The notes under the pieces: generated by a model
Database searches by the model: none
What the model was told of the DNA's origin: nothing
The model's input: the letters and a program-made list of their open reading frames with translations, nothing else
Program-made: the position numbers and the translations under genes
Source of the DNA: Thalassia testudinum
Taxonomy: Eukaryota; Streptophyta; Magnoliopsida; Alismatales; Hydrocharitaceae
Direction of reading: 5' to 3'
Length of the DNA stretch: 64,000 nt
Assembly: GCA_037157565.1 (NCBI GenBank)
Contig: JAZHRO010000056.1
Span: 32,921,501-32,985,500 of the forward strand
Shown: piece by piece, positions 56,662 through 64,000 of the stretch
Numbering within the stretch: position 1 is the first letter of the stretch
Layout: each line of letters begins with the position of its first letter

Positions 56662-59027
56662 ATCTAGATTCTGATTTTTCACACCTTGGGGAAAAGGAAT
56701 TCCCGCCCATTACATTTGAGGATTCACACCATGAACAAAATTTGGGTGATCCATATGAGAATTCTGATCAACCCAGAAAGGAGAATGATTTGGGCAAGTA
56801 GAGAAATGTTGGGATAGAGCACCACATCTTATTCAACACACCCACTCCACAACCACCAGCACAGATCCACTCACGAAATGGTTCTTTATACCATTTCAAA
56901 TTACACCACTCGGGTCCCTCCTTTCATTTTCCATCACTTTCAGGACCCATATGATTTGTCTCCCACTCTCGACTCCTTATCCATCTCGTCTGCATTACTT
57001 ATACGCCACCCTTCATGGCTGTGACTTGCTCCCTATCACTTTGGCACCTGGATTTATTCCTCTTGTAGCACCTGGCTACAACCAATTCCAAGTCTAGATA
57101 TTTTATTCTACTGACCTTGTGGGCTTGGTATTCATGGGTAGCTGCTCTACATTTTTGGCCTGTGGATGATGATGGAACTCCAAGTGCTTACCATTTTGAC
57201 TTTGTCTCTTGTAGTCATTGATCCATTTGAGGGAGTTTCGCCCAGCTAGAGGCGTTAAACTCAACATAGCATTTAAACTCAGCATTTAGGCACAGCATTT
57301 AGGCATAGCATTTAATCTCAGCACTTATACATATATACATAGCATATTTCATTCTAACATATGCATATTGTGATTACCATTGTAGTGTTGGCATGAGCTA
57401 AACAACAACTCAGGAGTAGCTCCAGGTGATTTCTATCCACTTACGCCTTGTCTTATTTCATTTTCTTTTATTCATGCATGAGTACATGCAAGAACTTAGG
57501 CATGGGGGGGATAGTACATATAAACTGAAAAATTTTCTACCAACACCTTAGGAAAAAGATCTTTTTATCAAGAGGTTTTATTAGGGATTTTTTCTTTAGT
57601 TAATTCCTGAACTTAGAATCCAGTACACTTTCACACTTGCAAGTAGAATTTGCATTGGATCCACTATGAAGACTCATAGACATCTCTAGTTCGTTGAGAA
57701 GAAGCATTGCTTCTTCTCCTGAACCCTTGGACAGTAATCAAGGAATCAGGCAAACCATCTTCTAATAGATCCACCAAACATGTGCAAGGTTAGAGTAGAG
57801 AGTTTACTGGTGCTCTAAGATTAGTGTGAGGAATCTTAAGTTCTAGATAATTAGGTAATGATACTCAGAGTTGGGCACAATTTTTGCTCTTGGCTCTTGC
57901 ATACAAATCCTTTGTGAGAATCATTGTGAGAGCCATCAAATAAGGCAAATGCACAGAGAAAGGGTTCTAATAAAACTAAGACTATGGTGGATGGTCATGA
58001 CTGTCCATTACAGAATCCCTGGCTAGAAAAGGGTACTAATGTCAAGGTCAGAAATATGTTGTCCTATCCATTCCTTTTCCGATGTCGAGAATAGGCACTT
58101 CCACCAAATAAGACACCTGATATCCTCTTGAACATCCCCAATCCCAAATAATTCCCCGTGAATAAAGGTACGTATGCTATGTTGTGTTGTGTTAGTAGAT
58201 ATGGCATTATGTTAGTAGATATGGATATGAAAAAAAAAAGCATATAGAAAAAAAGGAAGAAAAAAAAAGCAAAACAAAAAGAAAATAAAAGCCATGTTGA
58301 GAAGTGTGAGTTATGTTTATGTTTAGTCAAGTACATTGAGGCAACAATACCTACCACCCTCACGAACCACCAAATACAACCTTGACCTACTTTTCCTGTA
58401 TTTCTGATCGCCTAAATACGGGCTGAGGGTTTCTTACTTAGTTATAGGGTTATCAGAATCTAATTGAAGTGTAATGCCATGAGTGACCACCAAACATATT
58501 TACAAATCTGGTGAGATATGAGCTCAAGAAGAAAAAAGAAAAGAAAAAGAAAAGAAAAGAAAAAGAGAGGAAAAATAAGAAAAGAAAAGAGTACAAAGGA
58601 CTTAAGAGAGCACAGTTTTCTAGCCTCTCTCTAAGTTGATTTATTTAATAATCTGGAAATCTAGATTCTGAACTACTAGTCTCTATGTAGCACCAGAGAA
58701 GAGTGAGCCACCAAAGACAAATCCATATAACTCAGACATCTTCTACCTAAGCCAAAAAGACAAGGCTAAAACTAGAGGTTATTTTATGTCCCTGATAGAA
58801 GTTCGCCTATCCCAATAGAATTTCACTAGGGTCAAGCACAATCTTTAGATGTGGATCGACTTTTTGCCTGGATCCGTTGCATAGGCTACAATACTATATT
58901 TTCATGATTATCTGGATTCTAAATTTCTGGATGAAGACAAAAAGAAATAAATCTCTAGTCAAACTATTGGTAGAATGCATTTAGCCTTGCACTTGTTAGG
59001 GACTAGCAAGATTTAGGAATGGGGGTA
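56662..59027 (+). other. A2 region after the tail: degraded frame, post-stop box, 3' region, polypurine tract
   Basis: 56662-57100 looks like a decayed continuation of the tail (FPPITFEDSHHEQN is visible) without polymerase motifs. The box GGCGTTAAACTCAACATAGC lies at 57251-57270, followed by short tandem repeats (57265-57325). From about 57325 the sequence is collinear with A1 13440-15162, including the AAAAGAAAAG tract (58529-58588). The polypurine tract GGAATGGGGGTA abuts the LTR. Confidence 0.7.
57265..57325 (+). repeat. Short tandem repeat CAGCATTTA in A2
   Basis: Five to six imperfect copies of a CA(T)AGCATTTA unit, spaced 11-17 bp, directly after the post-stop box. A1 has only one AGCACTTATA at the same place. 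Confidence 0.65.
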
Positions 59028-60702
59028 TGATTGTGCAGCAATCATAGCTCCTAATATACCTGAATTAAGTTAGATCCTAGCATAACTTAGGCATTATGCA
59101 TACATTTGCATCATACTTTGCATCATAGTTGATTTATTAGTTTTGTAAATAATAATGTCATATTATGTTCTAATTGAGAGTTATTAACAATCACAGGCAA
59201 TTCGGGGCTGCGGATGACCGATCCAATCATATGGATCTGCTCAGAACGATGACGGGAGTCCAACGCCTCTGAGATCACATCAATCCGACTCCTGTAGCAT
59301 CCTATGGAGTCTGCAAAAGAGCAAGGGCCAAGAGGCAAATAGGTGGAAATTCGAACCTCAAATGTTAAATCCAGCTGCACGGATGGATCCAGATCAACGA
59401 TTATAGTCCAATGGTGCAAGAATCATATCGATCGGAGGCCTAGGGCATCGTCTACAAAGAAAAGAAGATGGATAACCATGCTGGTGCCACGTGGTGCCAT
59501 CTTAGCCGCCCAGCGTCTCCACCCCAACCTCTAAAGGTACTTCCCCCGTGCGGTGTGGGTCGTTAGATCATCATCCAGCAGCCTCAACGCACCCACGTTG
59601 ACCGCACCAAGGCACCTCATCAAGGAAGATCCTCTGCCGTTGGATCTCCATCCAACGGCTGAGGGCAGCCACACACGAAATGGAAATCACAACAAAGTAC
59701 GGGCATAGCATGTTGGTTCACACACTGGTGCAAGATCAAGCGGCGAGTGATTGAAGTGCAATCCACGTGAAATTAAGGTGGTCGTGAGTGCCGGTGAAAT
59801 CCAGCCTTTGGATCATCAATTGGTGGTGCAGAATTGAACGCGCAGCGAGCGATGGTGTGTTAGATGGCCACGTGCACGATGATGCGCAACCAAACTCATG
59901 CGTGCATATTTGAAATCCAACAGCGATGGCTGCGAGGCGCTTAAGTCGTCTAATCGTGAGATCGGACGACTGATGTTGAGTGCGCGATTTCAGCGCTCGC
60001 GGTTGAAGATTTGAAGTCGTTGCGAGTGAGGCACGATGACAGTCGAGCGATGATGATCCGAGAGATGAAGGTGTGCCACATGTTAGTACCAGCGCACATC
60101 TCAGTGTTGGAGGCATTTTAGAAGGCCTTTTGAAGCGTGATCTAATCCGTTGATCTCCCGATCAACGAATTTGATCAATCTGAGGTTGTTGAACGAGTTG
60201 GAGGGCTTAAATGCCCACTTTGCCCCTCACAACAGGACATCTCTTCTCCAACCCTCTCCAAACAACTCTCTCTAGACCTTCTCCAACTCTCTAGATCTTC
60301 TTCTTTGGTTCTCTCCCTCTAAAGCACCCACCAAGCCACCTTGGTGCACCGCTGCTGCTTTCCCCAAATTCTCCAAAAGGCCACCACGGACAACCCGTGG
60401 TGCCCTTATTTTGATAGAGTAGATAGCTATTTTTCCTGCTTTAGCTTTGCATGTATTAGTCATAAACTCTAGATCTATTTGGCACTTCATGATCAACCCG
60501 CTTACTTTATTTGCTTTATATATATATTAATTAGTTTACAAGTAGTTGAATGCAATTCTAATTTAGTTTATGAAATCAGAAGTGTTTTCTGCCACCCTAA
60601 GTTCGACCAGGACTCACCTCTCGTTAAAATTGTATTTTTTTCTACATATTTCACTCTATACTATGACGTGTTCATTCTTTTAACATGATTTTATGGAGAA
60701 CA
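59028..60702 (+). repeat. 3' LTR of A2
   Basis: It starts TGATTGTGCAGC after the polypurine tract and ends GGAGAACA. A palindrome of arms AGTCGTCTAATC and GATCGGACGACT lies at 59944-59971, and TTGATC-TCCC-GATCAA at 60149-60166. The TATA region present in the 5' LTR (TATAAAAA) is missing here. The box CACCCTAAGTTCGACC lies near 60593. Confidence 0.87.
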
Positions 60703-61170
60703 GTATCATACCCTTGATGCAAGGGTAAATGATCGGGCCACCTTTAAGAGAGAATTTTTGAAGTACTTTCCTATGAGTAAAACCAATCATTACAAGAGAG
60801 AGATCATGAGCTTTACGTAGAAGGAAGGGGAGCAAATTCATGAGATGTGGGAACGTTTTAATGACTTACTCAGGTTATGCCCCCACCATCAAGTGCCAAA
60901 ATGCCAACTTGTCGAAAGGTTCTATAATGGCTTATCCGAACAACATAGGCAAACCATTGATGCAGCCTGTGCTGGAACCTTCATGAGAAAAATTGAGGAT
61001 GAAGCCTAAACTTTATTTGAAACATTAAGTGATAATTCCATACACATGTCCTCAGCCTATCAAGAAAGGAAACCATCAATCTTGCATAGGAAGGTAGTGG
61101 CTCATGAAGTCGAGGCTACTCAGGATTTGGCTTATCAAATTCAATTGTTAAACAAAATTTTGATAGGCTT
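60703..61170 (+). pseudogene. gag: Older gag fragment, part 1
   Basis: The frame reads ATFKREFLKYFPMSKTN, then MWERFNDLLRLCPHHQ, LVERFYNGLSEQHRQ, DAACAGTFM and LFETLSDNS, a Ty3/gypsy capsid domain. Stops occur after SFT (60819) and in EDEA-TLFE (61007). A2 is inserted at its left edge. It is cut by solo LTR F1 at GCTTT and resumes at 62651. It is too divergent from A1, C1 and D3 gag to be placed in one of those families by eye. Confidence 0.85.
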
Positions 61171-62645
61171 TTGATGACTCTAGATATAATGACGATAACT
61201 GTATCAATTAGAGTCAACTTCAAGGGCACATGTGCATTAGTGTCATATTATAATTGGCTTGGGAGCATTGCATGCATATTGTGTTATTCTTGCATTAAGA
61301 TTGCTTATATTTAATGTTTAACCACCATGTGCAAAAGTGCGTATTGAAATAGGTTTAGATGAGCAATCGAATCATATGGATGGATTTGGATCGATGAACG
61401 AAGTCCAACGGTCTCAAAATCAACCCAATCTGACCCCCGTAGCTCCCACAACAAGTGCAATAAGTCCTGACTGTTGATCTGATGATCAACAGTCCTTGTT
61501 GCACCACATGGCACTCATCCGAGGCTCACCCATGTGCCTCATACCTGATGAAGTCCTTCCAGCGATGCCTCTCCACTGTCAGATGAAGATCCAATGGGCG
61601 ACGTCGTGTGCATCTTTGCAACAATCCATGAGGATAGCGCAGCGGGCGAGAGCCATGCTCGGAAGTGAGCGATGAGCATTCAAAACCTGCTGCACCTCTA
61701 AACCCTAGCAAGGGCACGCTTCAATCAATTAGAGTCGTTCGATCGCAAGCGAGTGGCTTTAATAAAGGCTACGTGGCATAGCCAGAGGTGCTCGATGCAT
61801 CCACGAACGGTGATCATATGTGCACCCAAGGTGTGATCTGAAGCACGATCTTGCATGCAATCTCATCTCTTTGATGCAGATCTGATGGTTGAGTGCACAC
61901 CTAGACGTCTTAAAGTATCACGCGATCTCAACGGCTCATCTCGACCGTCGATGAAGCATTAGACAGCTCACCTTTGACCACGCACGACAGCCGTGAGCGC
62001 CAGGGGGCACATGAGCTGGGTCCCTTAGCAACGCTTGAGGTGGGCCTTCAAGGACGTTTTAAATGTCACTGTTGACCCATGCACACAAACACACCCTCCT
62101 ACTCCACTATATAAGGACCTATTCCCCTCCACTTTTCACCATCTTCTACCAAGCAACTCCAACACACCATAGAGCATCCAAGCAAGGTCCTGGAGATGCC
62201 GAGCTGTCGACGGAAGCCCCTCCACCACCGTGGCTGCCTCGCCTCTCAATTCAGCTGTTAGTTTCTTTAGTTTGATATTTTTGTTGCTTTAAGCTTTCAT
62301 CTATCATTTTAGTTGTAAAACTATTCTGCTTATGCAATATATTATCTTTCATCATCATGTCTATGTTTCTTTCATAGATAGCCATTTTTGCAATGTCATC
62401 ATAAATCTCTAACCCTACCTCTCCCTTTCTCCCTCTCTCTCTTTCCCTATCTCTCTCTCTTTCTTTCAGTTTTCATAAGTGAATCAAAAGACATATTTTT
62501 GTGACACCTTTAAGCGATAAAAGGATCTGATTTCACACCTCCTTGAGATTGACATTCGGACTCACGTTCGATTATTTCATGTAAAATTGATGTCGTAAAC
62601 ACATGCTACAATGAACAAATTAAACTAACGCGTTTCCTGATGTCA
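61171..62645 (+). repeat. Solo LTR F1 in the older gag, TSD GCTTT
   Basis: It starts TGATGACTCTAG and ends CCTGATGTCA, flanked by GCTTT at 61166-61170 and 62646-62650. It is 1475 bp, TATATAA at 62108-62114, with (CT)n at about 62424-62466 and the box CCTCCTTGAGATTGACA at 62538-62554. The gag frame continues across it when the insert and one GCTTT are removed. The open frame at 62063 is LTR sequence. Confidence 0.9.
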
Positions 62646-62650
62646 GCTTT

Positions 62651-62728
62651 TAGCAAACCCCGACATGAACTCACAAGTAGCCCTTATTGACCAGGCTTTG
62701 AGTGAATGCTCCATTTTCCAAAGCACTA
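62651..62728 (+). pseudogene. gag: Older gag fragment, part 2 (between F1 and F2)
   Basis: The 78 bp continue the gag reading (SKPRHELTSSPY then stops). They separate the two F LTRs and show that both inserted into one gag. Their last 5 bases, CACTA, would be the left target-site copy of F2. Confidence 0.7.
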
Positions 62729-64000
62729 TGATGTCAAGAAACGCGTTAGATTAATTTATTCGTTGTGGTAGTGCACTTATGACTTCAATTTTATTGAAGA
62801 AATGGAAAGGTGAGTACGGGTGTCGATCTCAAGGAGGCAAAATTCGAATCGATTAGTCATTCATTTTTTAGTTCCACATGATGGTTACTTTAATTTGCTT
62901 GCGAAAAGAATAGAGAGGGAGAGAAAGAGAGAGAGAGTGAGTGAGTAGGGTTAGAAATCCATAGAAAGATATGGTTGCTAACTACACATTATAAGAAGAC
63001 ATGAAGAAGCATAAAATGGTGTAAATGGAACCTAAATTAGAATGATCACCGAACAACAATTACAATATCAAAATCTTCTTTAAAAATGGTCTTGCAATTG
63101 TAGGCAATAGATCTAGAGGAACACTTAAAGACATAAACTGCAAGCTATTTAAAATCATAACCTAGATGTGAGAAAGAGGAGGCATTGAGGTAGCCACAGC
63201 GGTAGAGGGACTTCTATTGGTGGTTCAATAGCTCTAGGAACATGCTATGAAGCTCTATGGAGTGGGAGATTTGTTTGGTAGAAGATATCCAACAAGGGGG
63301 GGTGTGCATGACCTTTTATAGGCTCAAATGGCAAATGATTTGCCACTTCCCACACTTAAGACCATACATGACATGCCTCCTCGCTCATCGTACCCATGCA
63401 TCATGCCACACAGCTGTGCACACCCGCTGGTCTCTTTGCGCTGCAACTATCGCAGGCAGGAGCCTCCTACAGTCGTTTAATGAGTGATGAAGGTTCCAGA
63501 TCACACAAGAATGCATGCTGCAGATTGCGCCTCGCTCAATTAGATGGCCGATAAAGTGCTCAAACGTCTTAAAGTCTCGCGCACCCCCACGTGCATGATT
63601 GCGCATCGGATGGCACGTGCACAAATCACACACATTAGATGATGCCACGTAGCTGCTTCAACATCCACTTGATGGAGATCCAGTGGCTCAATTTTAATCA
63701 TGTGCTCTCTGCTGCGAATTTGTACCCCATGAGGTTTTGAATGTGCGCTCGCTGCGTAATGGTTGAGGTGTGGACCGCTGCACAACAGGCACAAAGATGT
63801 CGTGTTTTGCATTTCCTGTTCGTGCGCTCGCCACCGTCCGATGGTGATCAACGGTCGATGATGTGGAGCGACGTGGCACGACGAAGGCCATTTGATGCTG
63901 TTCTGATGGTGGGTCAACGCACACACATGGTGAAGAGGAGAGGTGGGCATGCGATGGAGGGTAGAGCGGTCGCCACGTGGTGCAACAAGAGCCATTGATC
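62729..64000 (-). repeat. F2: inverted family F LTR, cut by window end
   Basis: It starts TGATGTCAAGAAACGCG, the reverse complement of the F1 end, and mirrors F1 to about position 61480 of F1. The TATA box TATAAAAGG is on the minus strand (63312-63320). (GA)n at 62916-62942 mirrors the (CT)n of F1. About 300 bp should follow beyond the window. Whether it is solo or the LTR of a whole element cannot be seen. Open frames at 63257-63998 are LTR sequence. Confidence 0.85.

Larger units (their letters stand above)
51678..60702 (+). mobile_element. Element A2: 5'-truncated, pol-less relative of A1
   Basis: It has family A LTR ends, a tRNA-Asp PBS, a leader and 3' region collinear with A1, and gag plus protease, but no reverse transcriptase, RNase H or integrase. 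Only the last 541 bp of the 5' LTR remain, next to C3. The 3' LTR ends at 60702 inside an older gag; the 5 bp after it are GTATC, but the left partner is lost. Many stops show age. With A1 it forms a pol-bearing and pol-less pair of one family. Confidence 0.85.

Overview
The window is plant nuclear DNA built almost entirely of nested Ty3/gypsy LTR retrotransposons. I see no host gene, rRNA or tRNA gene. The lineage looks like Athila, for four reasons. The primer-binding sites match the 3' end of plant tRNA-Asp. The LTRs are long (1.4-2.9 kb). The protease has the DLGAS active-site form. The one complete pol reads protease, reverse transcriptase, RNase H, integrase with no chromodomain visible. 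Such stacking is typical of heterochromatin in a flowering plant with a large genome; the species cannot be named from this sequence. Family letters below (A, B, C, D, F) are mine.

Layout. 1-318 is an old LTR-end remnant. 319-16759 is A1, an old plus-strand gag-pol element cut by two solo LTRs: B1 (3963-6181, TSD CCTGG, in gag) and C2 (8849-11133, TSD ATACT, in reverse transcriptase). 16760-17337 is unassigned. 17338-19340 is the 3' end of a minus-strand element, D5. It carries a B-type LTR fragment, B2 (19341-19703), into which D1 inserted. D1 keeps only its 5' LTR (19704-21395 plus 31912-33101), its PBS and 54 bp of leader. C1 (21396-31906, minus, TSD CAGGC) is a complete Gag-Pro element without pol, inserted in the D1 LTR. 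At 33177 an inverted D LTR, D2 (33177-33360 plus 49797-50932), begins. It hosts D3 (33361-49791, minus, TSD AGTAT), which has the only near-intact pol; its gag is split by solo LTR D4 (42227-44955, TSD ATATG). 50933-51677 is a truncated C LTR (C3). 51678-60702 is A2, a 5'-truncated plus-strand element with A-family LTR and UTRs but Gag-Pro only. A2 sits in an old gag (60703-62728), which also took solo LTR F1 (61171-62645, TSD GCTTT) and the inverted F2 (62729 to the window end).

How it fits together. A1 and A2 look like a pol-bearing and a pol-less version of one family. C1 is an independent pol-less Gag-Pro element with both LTRs. In both pol-less elements the space of pol is taken by an acidic, proline/serine-rich tail fused to protease, so they would need reverse transcriptase and integrase from a relative. 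All four coding elements share a short box just after, or at the expected place of, the terminal stop codon. The LTR families keep family-specific stem-loops at fixed places although the stem sequences differ. The mismatched flanks of D2 (CTTGC left, CCAGG right) are best explained by recombination between two insertions, which deleted the rest of D1, B2 and D5 and the front of C3 and A2. By eye, C1 and D3 are youngest (LTR pairs a few percent apart, perfect TSDs); A1, A2 and the gag at 60703 are oldest.
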